The notes: a model not told the origin generated them from the letters alone. A stretch of 18,067 nucleotides of DNA from Anaerolineales bacterium (GCA_020432595.1 JAGQGA010000002.1:1-18067), one strand, 5' to 3'. Shown: positions 1 to 8,811, counted from the stretch's first letter. Made by a program: numbers and translations.

Positions 1-11
1 TTTCCCCCATG

Positions 12-722
12 TTACCGTGCCCCTTGCTGCGCCTCGGCCACAATCAGTGGCCATGGGTCTTGCTCCTCACGCACCAACACTACTGCCGGGTCATTTTCGT
101 AATAACCCAAATACCGCTCCGGCAGCAATGCCCCAATATGCGCCATAATCAGCCGCGAATAAAGCGGCAAATCCTGGCTTCTAGCGCGATGATCTAACAC
201 TGGCAAAAAAAACGGCCGTCCAATGTGGAGTTCCAGCGGGGTGCGGCGCAGCTTTTTCGTGTTGGCAAACAGCACTTCCATATTGACAAATCCAACTGGC
301 AAAATTGGCACATGGCTGCGGCTTGCCAGATACGCCGCCCCATCCTTAGCAATTCGCATCTGCCCCCCCTTGCTGCGCGACCCTTCGGGAGCCAGCCCAA
401 AGACCGCCCCGCCTTCCAGTGCGGCAATCGCCTCACGCAGCGAATCGCGCCCCACGTTGTCGCGGTCAATAAAAATTGCTCCCAGCCGGGACATGATGGG
501 GCCATAAAGCCAATGACGCTGCCATTTGTCCCCGGCAAAAAAACGCCATTCAACGATGGGAAAGCCAATCAGTAGCGCCGGGGTGTCGGCCACGCTGATG
601 TGGTTGAGCACGACCAGGTACGGCCCTTGCTCTGGAATATTTTCGCGGCCGTAAACGGTCAGCGAGGAGATGGATTGTTGCACCAGGCGCAACATAAAGC
701 GAGCCAGTCGGTATCGAAACAT
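12..722 (-). CDS. 1-acyl-sn-glycerol-3-phosphate acyltransferase-like protein (PlsC family)
   Basis: A 236-residue member of the PlsC/LPLAT family, which moves an acyl chain to lysophosphatidic acid (or a related acceptor) at the inner face of the membrane in phospholipid synthesis. Seen: the catalytic HX4D motif at H41-D46 (NHISVAD), the acceptor-binding block GAIFIDRDNVGRDS near residues 81-94, and the PEGSRS motif at 112-117 (family PEGTRS). The length is typical. No strong hydrophobic anchor precedes the HX4D block, so attachment is probably peripheral. It starts at ATG 720-722 without an obvious Shine-Dalgarno and is divergent from the ATPase cassette. The final codons are complete (TAA at 12-14). 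It carries one ACGGCCGT octamer (212-219), unlike the adjacent cassette. The exact acceptor substrate is not visible; hemolysin- or ornithine-lipid-type LPLATs are alternatives. Confidence 0.9.
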   Translation of the reverse strand: MFRYRLARFMLRLVQQSISSLTVYGRENIPEQGPYLVVLNHISVADTPALLIGFPIVEWRFFAGDKWQRHWLYGPIMSRLGAIFIDRDNVGRDSLREAIAALEGGAVFGLAPEGSRSKGGQMRIAKDGAAYLASRSHVPILPVGFVNMEVLFANTKKLRRTPLELHIGRPFFLPVLDHRARSQDLPLYSRLIMAHIGALLPERYLGYYENDPAVVLVREEQDPWPLIVAEAQQGAR

Positions 723-762
723 GATGCTATTTTACCGATGAAGTTCCAAATTGCCCTAAACC

Positions 763-778
763 TGCTATAATTTCACAA
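763..778 (+). promoter_or_regulatory. Extended -10 promoter for the ATPase cassette
   Basis: TGCTATAATTTCACAA holds a perfect extended -10 (TGCTATAAT; hexamer at 766-771). The best -35-like match, TTCCAA at 744-749, is poor, as is common for extended -10 promoters. A start site near 778 would leave a leader of about 50 bases before the ATG at 828. The same 16-mer occurs at 6225-6240 before the FtsX permease. Promoter assignment is inference from sequence. Confidence 0.65.
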
Positions 779-791
779 AATCACCCAAAAG

Positions 792-827
792 ATGAACCAC
801 CCTGAAATGACATTTTCACGAGATTAA
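792..827 (+). CDS. Possible 11-codon leader ORF before the ATPase gene
   Basis: ATG at 792 opens an 11-residue frame (MNHPEMTFSRD) that ends in TAA at 825-827, directly against the ATPase ATG at 828 (TAAATG). It lies in the predicted leader transcribed from the 763-778 promoter. A weak purine stretch (AAAAG) precedes it. It could couple translation to the downstream gene or be chance; nothing in the peptide is recognisable. Confidence 0.2.
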   Translation: MNHPEMTFSRD

Positions 828-2210
828 ATGATAACAGCTCTTGAGTTAGACGGTTTTAAAACCTTTCACAATTTTAGAATTGAATTTGCTCCCTTCCAGG
901 TCATTGTTGGTGTCAATGGTGTTGGTAAAAGCAACTTGTTCGATGCCATGCAGCTTCTATCACGACTGGCATCTGACAACAATCTGCTATCCGCTTTTCG
1001 GGGATTGCGCGGAGAGGCAGATGAACTATTCACAACTCACGATAGCCTGTCATCTGCTTATAAAATGCGTCTTGCTGCTGAGATATTTGTTGAACGCTAT
1101 ATAAAAGATAGTTGGGGTGCAGAAGCAGCATTAAAATACACACGCCTACGCTATGAACTAGAAATTGAGCGCCGCAAAGATCCCCAAGGCCTGGAACGGC
1201 TATATGTAACCCATGAATCTTTAACATCTATTCCTCGTCATGACGACCAGTGGATCAAACGGCACAAATTATCTTCATCAGATTGGCTTCCTAAAATTAC
1301 AGGGGGTCGCTCACCTTTTATATCAACGGATCCAATGGCTCAGACCATTTCGCTACATCAAGATGGGAGAAGTGGCCGCAAAAATAGTAATGCCGAAAAG
1401 GTGGAAAGAACTGTTTTAAGTAATGTTACTGACACCGAATTTCCTCATGCGTTTGCTGCCCGTGAAGAAATGCGACAATGGAAATTCCTACACCTCAATC
1501 CCACAAATTTAAGACAACCCAGCCCTTTCATCAGTAATCCTTATTTGTCAACAAGTGGCGAAAATTTAGCAGCCACATTAGCCAGGATTCGATCTGTAGA
1601 CCCATATTTGCTAAATGATATTTCAAGAGATATAGCGAATTTAGTTCCTGGAATTATTAGAATCGAGGTCGAACAGGACGAAGTCCAAAAACGGTATGTT
1701 ATCTGGGCCATTACCCAAGATGGACAGCGATTTTCATCAAGGGTTCTATCTGATGGAACCCTACGCTTGTTAGCCCTTACAACACTAAAATATGATCCTG
1801 AATATAAAGGGGTTTTATGCTTTGAGGAACCGGAAAATGGTGTTCATCCCTTCCGGTTAGAGAATTTAGTTCGGTCGTTACGTGATTTAACAACAGATTT
1901 TTCTACAGCAGAGGCTACGCCTGAATTACTTCGCCAATTACTCATTAATACACACTCTCCTGTTCTTGTCAGCCAATTAGACGTGAACTCAGAGTTATTG
2001 TTTGCTCACATGGTTTCGCAAACGCAACCTGAATATAGGAATGTTCACAGAATAACAAAAATTTTTCCAGTTAAAGCTGAGAGGCAGTTGATGCTGGATC
2101 TGGGGATTGCTAAAGCAGAAGAGGCCTATGCTGTTAGTGAGGTCGTCAAATACCTGGATAGTACAGATCTCGGCGAAGCACAAGCTACTGTACAAAAAAA
2201 TGGTCTATGA
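828..2210 (+). CDS. AAA family ATPase (AAA_21/RecF-OLD-like ABC ATPase), probable defence component
   Basis: A 460-residue SMC/RecF/OLD-like ABC-type ATPase without membrane segments. Seen: Walker A GVNGVGKS at 28-35, preceded by the usual N-terminal strand (FKTFHNFRIEF); an ABC signature equivalent LSDGTLR at 307-313; Walker B with catalytic glutamates VLCFEEPENGVHP at 329-341; and a His switch NTHSPVLV at 374-381. The roughly 270 residues between Walker A and the signature would form a divergent lid or coiled-coil insertion. The stop overlaps the next start (ATGA, 2207-2210), so the two genes are translationally coupled. Known: such ATPases paired with a TOPRIM-like partner occur in OLD-type, Gabija-like and PARIS-like anti-phage systems, where the ATPase senses and the partner cleaves. 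Role here is inferred. The gene is clearly AT-richer than its neighbours (for example 23 of 60 G+C at 1621-1680) and lacks the ACGGCCGT octamer, suggesting acquisition. Confidence 0.9.
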   Translation: MITALELDGFKTFHNFRIEFAPFQVIVGVNGVGKSNLFDAMQLLSRLASDNNLLSAFRGLRGEADELFTTHDSLSSAYKMRLAAEIFVERYIKDSWGAEAALKYTRLRYELEIERRKDPQGLERLYVTHESLTSIPRHDDQWIKRHKLSSSDWLPKITGGRSPFISTDPMAQTISLHQDGRSGRKNSNAEKVERTVLSNVTDTEFPHAFAAREEMRQWKFLHLNPTNLRQPSPFISNPYLSTSGENLAATLARIRSVDPYLLNDISRDIANLVPGIIRIEVEQDEVQKRYVIWAITQDGQRFSSRVLSDGTLRLLALTTLKYDPEYKGVLCFEEPENGVHPFRLENLVRSLRDLTTDFSTAEATPELLRQLLINTHSPVLVSQLDVNSELLFAHMVSQTQPEYRNVHRITKIFPVKAERQLMLDLGIAKAEEAYAVSEVVKYLDSTDLGEAQATVQKNGL

Positions 2211-2911
2211 GTCAACTTGTCGTCGCATTCTATGGTGAAGGCACATCAGATGAAAAATTTTTGCCACCTCTCATCCAGCGAACAGTGGAGCAAACTATCT
2301 TGCAGCATCAGGGATATGCAGAGGTTTTACCACCGGTCATTTTAGATGGGCAGAAAATCCGTAGCCAACAGAGTAACCAAGTGCAGCGCATCATTCGTGC
2401 ATCTCAAGAAGCATACGGGTTCCATATCCTGGTCATTCATAGTGACGCTGATTCATCGAACACACAAAAAGCGTATGATGAGCGCATCAAACCTGGTATA
2501 GAAGCCGTAAACACATTAGCACAGTCACAAGAACCTGTTTGCTCTTCCTTACTTCCTATTATCCCTGTACGCATGGTTGAGGCGTGGATGCTAGCCGACA
2601 TCAATGCATTTCAACAAGTTGTTGGAACAAACCTGACGTATTCAGATTTAAAACTGCCACAACATCCTCAGCAGGTAGAATTAATCCAGGCTCCCAAGAC
2701 TACATTACAGCAAGCCGTAACCCTGGCTCTTTCCCGACGTTCTGGACGGCGTTTGATTCCGCTTGATACGATTTATGAGCCATTAGCACGCCAAATAAGC
2801 CTTGAGCGTTTATCACGCATTCCTGCCTTTATTGAGTTTCAACAAGGTATCGTTCAGGCTCTGCAACGACTACAAATTATTCCGCAGATTCAAACAAAAG
2901 GAGCAAGATAG
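2207..2911 (+). CDS. DUF4276-like / TOPRIM-like protein, partner of the AAA ATPase
   Basis: A 234-residue soluble protein resembling the DUF4276 family, which is thought to have a TOPRIM-like fold. Seen: [10 protein letters not shown] at residues 10-19 with a conserved-type Glu (E11) at the end of the first strand; HSDADS at 78-83 giving a DxD pair (D80, D82); and [11 protein letters not shown] at 121-131, a block I associate with this family. A Glu followed by DxD is the metal-binding layout of TOPRIM nucleases and topoisomerases. It follows the ATPase with an ATGA overlap. It would be the effector (nuclease or RNase-like) if the pair works as other ATPase/TOPRIM defence pairs do; that is inference. 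Its last codons include the purine-rich AAAAGGAG (2896-2903) that probably serves as the trpB ribosome binding site. Composition is AT-rich like the ATPase gene (26 of 60 G+C at 2461-2520). Confidence 0.8.
   Translation: MSQLVVAFYGEGTSDEKFLPPLIQRTVEQTILQHQGYAEVLPPVILDGQKIRSQQSNQVQRIIRASQEAYGFHILVIHSDADSSNTQKAYDERIKPGIEAVNTLAQSQEPVCSSLLPIIPVRMVEAWMLADINAFQQVVGTNLTYSDLKLPQHPQQVELIQAPKTTLQQAVTLALSRRSGRRLIPLDTIYEPLARQISLERLSRIPAFIEFQQGIVQALQRLQIIPQIQTKGAR
2896..2903 (+). promoter_or_regulatory. Ribosome binding site for trpB, inside the preceding gene
   Basis: AAAAGGAG lies 12 bases before the ATG at 2916, within the last codons of the DUF4276-like gene. It supports the internal ATG at 2916 over the longer frame that opens at 2802. 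The spacing is a little long for a canonical site. Confidence 0.55.
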
Positions 2912-2915
2912 AATT

Positions 2916-4124
<1,209 letters not shown>

Positions 4125-4144
4125 CCCAAGATTGGAATCTTCGG

Positions 4145-5044
4145 TTACAAGTGGGCGAATTCGGTGGTGATTTGGACGGTTTGGAAGTAAAGGGCGACGG
4201 TTTCGCTTAATAAACGGCCGTATCCACCCGCCATCAACACCACCACCGGCACCCCCGCCTGGCGGCAGCGGCGTAGCACTAGCTTGTCCCGCGCCGCCAT
4301 TCCCGCTGCCGACAATGCCAGCCGCCCCAGCCGATCATGGACATGGACATCGGCTCCGGCTAGATAAAAAATCAGCTCCGGTTTGGTAGCCAGCGCCTGC
4401 ATGACGGCTGGCTCCAACTGCCGTAAATAAGCGGTATCTTCAGTGCCGTCTAGCAGCCCAATATCAAGGTCGCTGGGAACTTTGCGGAAGGGGAAATTTT
4501 TCTCGCCGTGGATGGAAAAGGTAAAGATGGTGGGGTCGCTGGCCGCAATTTCGGCGGTGCCATTGCCCTGATGGACGTCACAATCAATTACCGCCACCCG
4601 CCGCACGCGCCCTTCGGCCTGCATTGTTCGCGCCGCCACCACCACGTCATTGTAAAGGCAATACCCCTGGCCGTGGTCGCGGCAGGCGTGGTGGGTGCCG
4701 CCTCCCAGTGACAGTGCCAACCCATCGCGCAGGGCGATGCGGGCAGCCGCTGTGGTGGCTCCCACGGTGTACTGCACCCGGTTGATTAGCTCCGGCGACC
4801 ACGGCAACCCAATGCGCCGCATTTCGGCTCGGCTCAACAGACCTTGCTCAAGCCGCTGTAGATAGCTGGGAAGATGGGCGCGTTGCAGGGAAACGGCCGT
4901 TATTTTTGGAGCCGCCACCAAATCATCCGCCGCCACCAGCCCCGCTGCCTGCACCCGCTCCCGCAACAGCCGATATTTGTCAGCGGGGAAGCGGTGGTTT
5001 TCTGGTAAAGGAAAGGTGTGGTGGTCGTAGTAAAAAATTTTCAT
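4145..5044 (-). CDS. Histone deacetylase family protein (AcuC-like amidohydrolase)
   Basis: A 299-residue cytosolic zinc amidohydrolase of the arginase/HDAC superfamily; relatives remove acetyl or other acyl groups from lysines, polyamines or small substrates. Seen: the opening [20 protein letters not shown] typical of bacterial members, GGGTHHA with the catalytic His pair at 118-119, [15 protein letters not shown] with zinc ligands D156 and H158, third ligand D232 in AGADVHVHD, and the terminal MAGGYGR with the transition-state Tyr at 275. All active-site positions are present. It starts 9 bases after the J-domain gene stop, so the two are an operon. No Shine-Dalgarno precedes the ATG; a 12-bp palindrome (5043-5054) spans the junction. 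It contains two ACGGCCGT octamers. The substrate cannot be read from sequence. Confidence 0.93.
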   Translation of the reverse strand: MKIFYYDHHTFPLPENHRFPADKYRLLRERVQAAGLVAADDLVAAPKITAVSLQRAHLPSYLQRLEQGLLSRAEMRRIGLPWSPELINRVQYTVGATTAAARIALRDGLALSLGGGTHHACRDHGQGYCLYNDVVVAARTMQAEGRVRRVAVIDCDVHQGNGTAEIAASDPTIFTFSIHGEKNFPFRKVPSDLDIGLLDGTEDTAYLRQLEPAVMQALATKPELIFYLAGADVHVHDRLGRLALSAAGMAARDKLVLRRCRQAGVPVVVLMAGGYGRLLSETVALYFQTVQITTEFAHL

Positions 5045-5053
5045 GCAGCTGCA

Positions 5054-6067
5054 TCAATCATAATCATCGCCATACGGGTCTTCTTCCCCCCAATCCAGCG
5101 GGTTGCGCCCCCGGTACACCCACTCTTCAAACGCCAGCGTTGGGTCTTCATCGAGCAACGCCTGCTCCAATCCCAAATCATAAATCGTGTCGGCTAAGTC
5201 ATCCATCGCCAGCAATTCCACCGTTCGATCCCGCTGGCTTTCCCGTTCGCTCTCCAAATTGTCGCGCTCGGCTCGCTTCCGCGCCATCTGCTTCTGCAAA
5301 TCCTGCCACATTTCAGCAAAGTAATCGCGCCCAACGGCCGTTAATTTTTCCGCCTGCTGCATCCGGCGGCTGCTTTCATGCCGCTCCAGGCGGCTCAACT
5401 CCTGCTCAAGCTCACGCAGCCGCCGCTGGCAGCTTTCCAATTCACGGCGCAGTGCGTCCACCAATTCCTGGTCAGAATAATGGTAGGTGCCAGAAATGCT
5501 GTCTGGCTCCAGTTCCAGCGTTTGCAGCCGTTCCAAATCGTTGGCAGCATAGGCGGCATTGATCCGCATCATCATGTCGGTGCGGTAGGTGCGGTCTGCC
5601 TCGTTAGGGGCCAGGTCGGGGTGAAAACGGCGAGCCAGACGACGATAGAGCCGCTTGAGTTCGGCACTTTGGTCTTCGCTGAGGCGGGGGGTTGGTTTTT
5701 CGGGGGTTAACGGCCGTTCTCGATACCGATACTCCCCCGATGCCGCCGCCCCATGCTCCGCATCCAGCCGCCAATTTTTCAGCCACTCATCCGCCTCATC
5801 CCCATCAAATTGCGGCCCCTCCTCCCGCTGCAAACGCCGAATCTCGCTTCGCAGCCGCCGAATCTCCTCATCCAGCTTCTCTACCCGCTTCAACAGCGGC
5901 TCCAGCCGAGAGCGTAGCTTAAACTCAAAGGCACTAATCGCCGCCAACCGCTCCGCCAAATTCGCCTCCGCCTCAATTAGCCGAGGGCGAATCTCCTGAA
6001 GCTGCCGCTGCAATGCCTCAACTTGCTCCTGCCAAATCGTTTTCGCCTGAATCAGTTCGCTTTTCAT
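5054..6067 (-). CDS. Coiled-coil protein with a DnaJ (J) domain
   Basis: A 337-residue soluble protein. Seen: charged heptad-like coiled coil at residues 1-85; a central J-domain at about 131-185 with the HPD motif at 149-151 (helix II LYRRLARRFHPDLAP, then a helix III containing MMMRINAAYAAND); a second coiled coil at about 200-275; and an acidic tail ending WGEEDPYGDDYD. It lacks the Gly/Phe region and zinc-finger of DnaJ, so it is a specialised J-protein that probably recruits Hsp70 (DnaK) to a particular client rather than a general co-chaperone. Known: the HPD loop is essential for stimulating Hsp70 ATPase. ATG at 6065-6067 has a good Shine-Dalgarno (AGGA, 5-base spacing). It is the first gene of an operon with the deacetylase-like gene. 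It carries two ACGGCCGT octamers. Confidence 0.85.
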   Translation of the reverse strand: MKSELIQAKTIWQEQVEALQRQLQEIRPRLIEAEANLAERLAAISAFEFKLRSRLEPLLKRVEKLDEEIRRLRSEIRRLQREEGPQFDGDEADEWLKNWRLDAEHGAAASGEYRYRERPLTPEKPTPRLSEDQSAELKRLYRRLARRFHPDLAPNEADRTYRTDMMMRINAAYAANDLERLQTLELEPDSISGTYHYSDQELVDALRRELESCQRRLRELEQELSRLERHESSRRMQQAEKLTAVGRDYFAEMWQDLQKQMARKRAERDNLESERESQRDRTVELLAMDDLADTIYDLGLEQALLDEDPTLAFEEWVYRGRNPLDWGEEDPYGDDYD

Positions 6068-6143
6068 CTACGTCCTATTTTCCCGCTCATTTGGGCAAAT
6101 GGTAGCCTAAAATCTGGGCATTATCAATCGGGTAAAGGGTGAG

Positions 6144-6173
6144 ATTGGGAGGTTGAGAAGCTAATCTCCCAAT
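6144..6173. repeat. Imperfect hairpin in the 6068-6322 spacer
   Basis: ATTGGGAG (6144-6151) and CTCCCAAT (6166-6173) are perfect complements separated by 14 bases. It lies between the divergent J-domain gene and FtsX permease. It resembles the other low-complexity inverted repeats of the window in style, with a different sequence. The rest of this spacer contains the promoter at 6225-6240 and a leader ORF; I see nothing else in it. Confidence 0.5.
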
Positions 6174-6224
6174 TACCGCCGTCATGCCGCTGTCATACTC
6201 CTACCACCCTCCCATCGGCAACCG

Positions 6225-6240
6225 TGCTATAATTTCACAA
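6225..6240 (+). promoter_or_regulatory. Extended -10 promoter for the FtsX permease
   Basis: TGCTATAATTTCACAA, identical over 16 bases to 763-778; the -10 hexamer TATAAT is at 6228-6233 with the TG extension at 6225-6226. No good -35 is visible. A start near 6240 would give a leader of about 80 bases before the permease ATG at 6323. Confidence 0.65.
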
Positions 6241-6242
6241 GG

Positions 6243-6326
6243 ATGCTTGCAAAAGCACTATCCAAATCAACAATGAGCCACAAATCTCCTTCTCTACCTA
6301 TTTGTGGACACAGGACAAGAGCATGA
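6243..6326 (+). CDS. Possible 27-codon leader ORF before the permease
   Basis: ATG at 6243 opens a 27-residue frame, beginning MLAKALSKSTM, whose TGA (6324-6326) overlaps the permease ATG (6323-6325) as ATGA. The predicted transcript would start only about 3 bases before it, so translation would be nearly leaderless. The peptide has no recognisable motif. Coupling to the permease is possible, but chance cannot be excluded. Confidence 0.25.
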   Translation: MLAKALSKSTMSHKSPSLPICGHRTRA

Positions 6327-8743
6327 AACCACGTTGGCGCAAGGTTTTGCGCGATGTCTGGGCTAACAAAACCAGAACCATTATCGTCTTGCTATCCATC
6401 GCCGTGGGCGTGGCCGCCATCGGCATGGTCATGGGGTCGCAGCTTATCATTGACCGCGACCTGCCGGCAGATTTTGCGGCTGTCAACCCCGCCAGCGGCA
6501 CTATTTTTGCTCTCAACACTTTCGACGACGACATGATTGAGGCCATTCGCGCCATGCCAGAAGTTGAAGCGGCTGAAGGTCGCCGCTTTGTCGTCGTCCG
6601 CTTTTTGGGCGACGATGGCGAATGGCATAATCTCCAGCTTTTCGCCGTGCCTAACTTTGATGAAATGACCATCAACAAGCTCAAGCCGCAAACGGGCGAA
6701 TTTCCCCCGGCCGAGCGCAACATCTTGCTGGAACGCGCCGATTTGTTCCCCACGAATGCGGCGGCGTTGGGTTTTACGGGCATCGAAGTTGGAGATACGG
6801 TGACGATTGAGCCACCCGACGGCCGGCAGCGTGAGGTTGTCATTTCTGGCACCACGCACGATCTGAGCCAGCTTCCCGCCTTTATCGCGGGTACCGGCTA
6901 TGGCTATATCACTTACGACACCCTGGAATGGCTGGGCGAACCGCGTGACTATAATCAAGTTGTTTATGTGGTAAAAGAAAACAAGCTAGATGCTGAACAT
7001 GTGCAGGCCGTTGGCAAACTCATTGAAAATCGGCTAGAGCGCAGCGGCGTACAGGTCATCTTCACCCTTGTGCTATCACCCGGCGAACACCCGGCGCAAA
7101 ATTTCCTCAACGCCTTTTCCTATGTGCTGGGTGCGGTCGGCTTTCTGGCTCTGGGGCTAAGCAGCTTTCTCATCATCAACATTTTGGCAGCCATTCTGGC
7201 ACAGCAGGTGCGGCAAATTGGCATCATGAAAGCGATTGGGGCACGCACGGGACAAATTGGCAGCATGTATTTTGTGTTGGTTGTCATGTTTGGGCTAATG
7301 GCGGTGCTGATAGCGATACCACTGGGTGCTCTTGGGGCAACTGCTTTGGCAAATCTATTTGCCACGCTGCTCAACTTTGATGTCGGCGGTTTTGCTCTGG
7401 ACCCGACGGTGGTGCTGGTGCAGGTCGCCATTGGGCTAACAGTGCCGCTGCTGGCGGCCATTTTTCCCATTGTGCGCGGCGTGAACGTGACGGTGCGCGA
7501 GGCCGTAAATACCGAGCAGGGGCTGGGCAAAGGGCAGTTTGGCACAGGGCTGGTGGACAAATTGGTGCTGGGACTGCGGCGTGTTATTCCCATGCAGCGG
7601 CCGGCGCAAATTTCACTGCGGAATACGTTCCGGCGTAAGGGGCGGCTCATTTTGACGCTGGTCACGCTGTCGCTGGCGAGCGCCATTTTTATCAGCATTC
7701 TTAGCGTGCGGGCATCGCTGCTGCAAACGCTGGATGATGCGCTGACTTATTTTGATTATGATGTGCAGGTGCAGTTTAGCCGGCCGTACCGCACCGACCG
7801 CATTCAACGGGCATTAACCACCATCCCGGAGGTGGAAACGGTGGAGACGTGGGGGTTTGCCAGCACGCGCCGCATTCGACCTGACAATTCGGAAAGCGAC
7901 ACGATTATTCTTTATGCACCAACGGCCGATTCTGGCATGTTGAACCCGATATTGATAAACGGCCGTTGGCTGCGCCCCGACGACACCAATGCCGTTGTTC
8001 TCAACACCGACGTACTGCGAAACGAAGACGACATCACCGTCGGCACCCCCATTGTGCTGGAGCTAAATGGCAAAAACCAGACCTTTGTCGTCGTGGGGCT
8101 AGTGCGCGGCGTTCTTACTGGCCCCAATGCCTTTGTCAACTTTGACTATTTTGGCCGCATCACTAAACAGGTAGACCGCGCCCAAATCTCCCTCGTGCGG
8201 CTGACCGACCGCAGTGCTGCCGCCCAGGGCCGTCTGTCTCCTGTGCTGGAAGATGCCTACCGCGACGGCGGCTTCCGTGTGGAAGTGGTGCAAACCATTT
8301 CTCAGGTGCGCACCATCATTAGCACCATTTTCAACGTCATTATCGCCTTTTTGCTGGCTATGGCCGTACTGCTGGGTGTCGTCGGCGGGCTGGGGCTGAT
8401 GGGAACAATGAGCATCAACGTGCTGGAACGCACCCGCGAAATTGGGGTAATGCGAGCTATTGGCGCGTCCGACGGTGCGGTGCTGCGAATTGTGCTGCTG
8501 GAAGGGATAATCATCGGGTTGATTAGCTGGCTGATTGGCGGTCTCATCGCCATTCCCACCAGTCGCATCCTGACAGATACCGTGGGCAATCTGCTGCTGC
8601 AAGCCGCGCCCAGCTTTGTCTTTGCCACCTGGGGCGCAGGCTTTTGGCTGCTCATCATCCTGCTGCTGGCACTCGTTGCCAGCTTCCTCCCCGCCCGTGG
8701 TGCTTCGCGCCTCACCATTCGTGAGGTGCTGGCGTATGAGTAG
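6323..8743 (+). CDS. ABC transporter permease with duplicated FtsX domain (MacB-like)
   Basis: An 806-residue integral membrane protein of the type VII ABC (FtsX/MacB/LolCE) superfamily. Seen: TM1 at about 18-38; an extracytoplasmic core at about 42-255; TM2-4 at about 264-385 with the coupling segment QVRQIGIMKAIGA (294-306); a second module beginning at RNTFRRKGR with TM5 at about 442-463; a second core at about 480-655; and TM6-8 at about 664-795 with RTREIGVMRAIGA (703-715). Known: such permeases do not carry substrate through a channel but use ATP hydrolysis for mechanotransmission (lipoprotein extraction, peptide or macrolide efflux). No LolD/MacB-type ATPase gene adjoins, so the partner is encoded elsewhere. 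Start: ATG 6323 has AGGA with 7-base spacing; the in-frame TTG at 6302 has no ribosome binding site. The stop TAG lies within an inverted repeat. Confidence 0.92.
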   Translation: MKPRWRKVLRDVWANKTRTIIVLLSIAVGVAAIGMVMGSQLIIDRDLPADFAAVNPASGTIFALNTFDDDMIEAIRAMPEVEAAEGRRFVVVRFLGDDGEWHNLQLFAVPNFDEMTINKLKPQTGEFPPAERNILLERADLFPTNAAALGFTGIEVGDTVTIEPPDGRQREVVISGTTHDLSQLPAFIAGTGYGYITYDTLEWLGEPRDYNQVVYVVKENKLDAEHVQAVGKLIENRLERSGVQVIFTLVLSPGEHPAQNFLNAFSYVLGAVGFLALGLSSFLIINILAAILAQQVRQIGIMKAIGARTGQIGSMYFVLVVMFGLMAVLIAIPLGALGATALANLFATLLNFDVGGFALDPTVVLVQVAIGLTVPLLAAIFPIVRGVNVTVREAVNTEQGLGKGQFGTGLVDKLVLGLRRVIPMQRPAQISLRNTFRRKGRLILTLVTLSLASAIFISILSVRASLLQTLDDALTYFDYDVQVQFSRPYRTDRIQRALTTIPEVETVETWGFASTRRIRPDNSESDTIILYAPTADSGMLNPILINGRWLRPDDTNAVVLNTDVLRNEDDITVGTPIVLELNGKNQTFVVVGLVRGVLTGPNAFVNFDYFGRITKQVDRAQISLVRLTDRSAAAQGRLSPVLEDAYRDGGFRVEVVQTISQVRTIISTIFNVIIAFLLAMAVLLGVVGGLGLMGTMSINVLERTREIGVMRAIGASDGAVLRIVLLEGIIIGLISWLIGGLIAIPTSRILTDTVGNLLLQAAPSFVFATWGAGFWLLIILLLALVASFLPARGASRLTIREVLAYE

Positions 8744-8802
8744 GGAGTGAGGCGTAGGGTGTGGGGAATGAACACCCTACTCCCTACGCCCCACTCCCTA
8801 CT
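8739..8802. repeat. Long imperfect inverted repeat between permease and FkbM gene
   Basis: The 24-base arm at 8739-8762 pairs with 8772-8802, which is its complement apart from one mismatch and a 7-base insertion (TCCCTAC) that duplicates adjacent sequence. Arm core: TAGGGAGTG, then GGCGTAGGG. The permease TAG stop (8741-8743) is part of the left arm, and the FkbM ATG follows nine bases after the right arm. No T-tract follows, so it is not a canonical terminator. It looks like a palindromic intergenic element. Confidence 0.85.
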
Positions 8803-8811
8803 GTGTGATCC

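Noticed and set aside
2802..2915. Upstream extension of trpB by 38 codons
   Set aside because: It overlaps the DUF4276-like gene in another frame, has no TrpB similarity, and the ATG at 2916 has a ribosome binding site and the family N-terminus.
4128..4141. AAGATT-GG-AATCTT between convergent trpB and deacetylase genes
   Set aside because: A two-base loop cannot form a hairpin and there is no T-tract; too short for a terminator.
5043..5054. Perfect 12-base palindrome ATGCAGCTGCAT at the J-domain/deacetylase junction
   Set aside because: It overlaps the start and stop codons and has no second copy that I found; a single short palindrome is not enough to call an operator.
6071..6082. 12-mer CGTCCTATTTTC shared with the repeat at 16438-16449
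   Set aside because: Matches of 12 bases are expected by chance in 18 kb; it could be a relic of the repeat, but the evidence is too thin.
6302..6322. TTG start for the permease
   Set aside because: No ribosome binding site precedes it, while ATG 6323 has AGGA at proper spacing.
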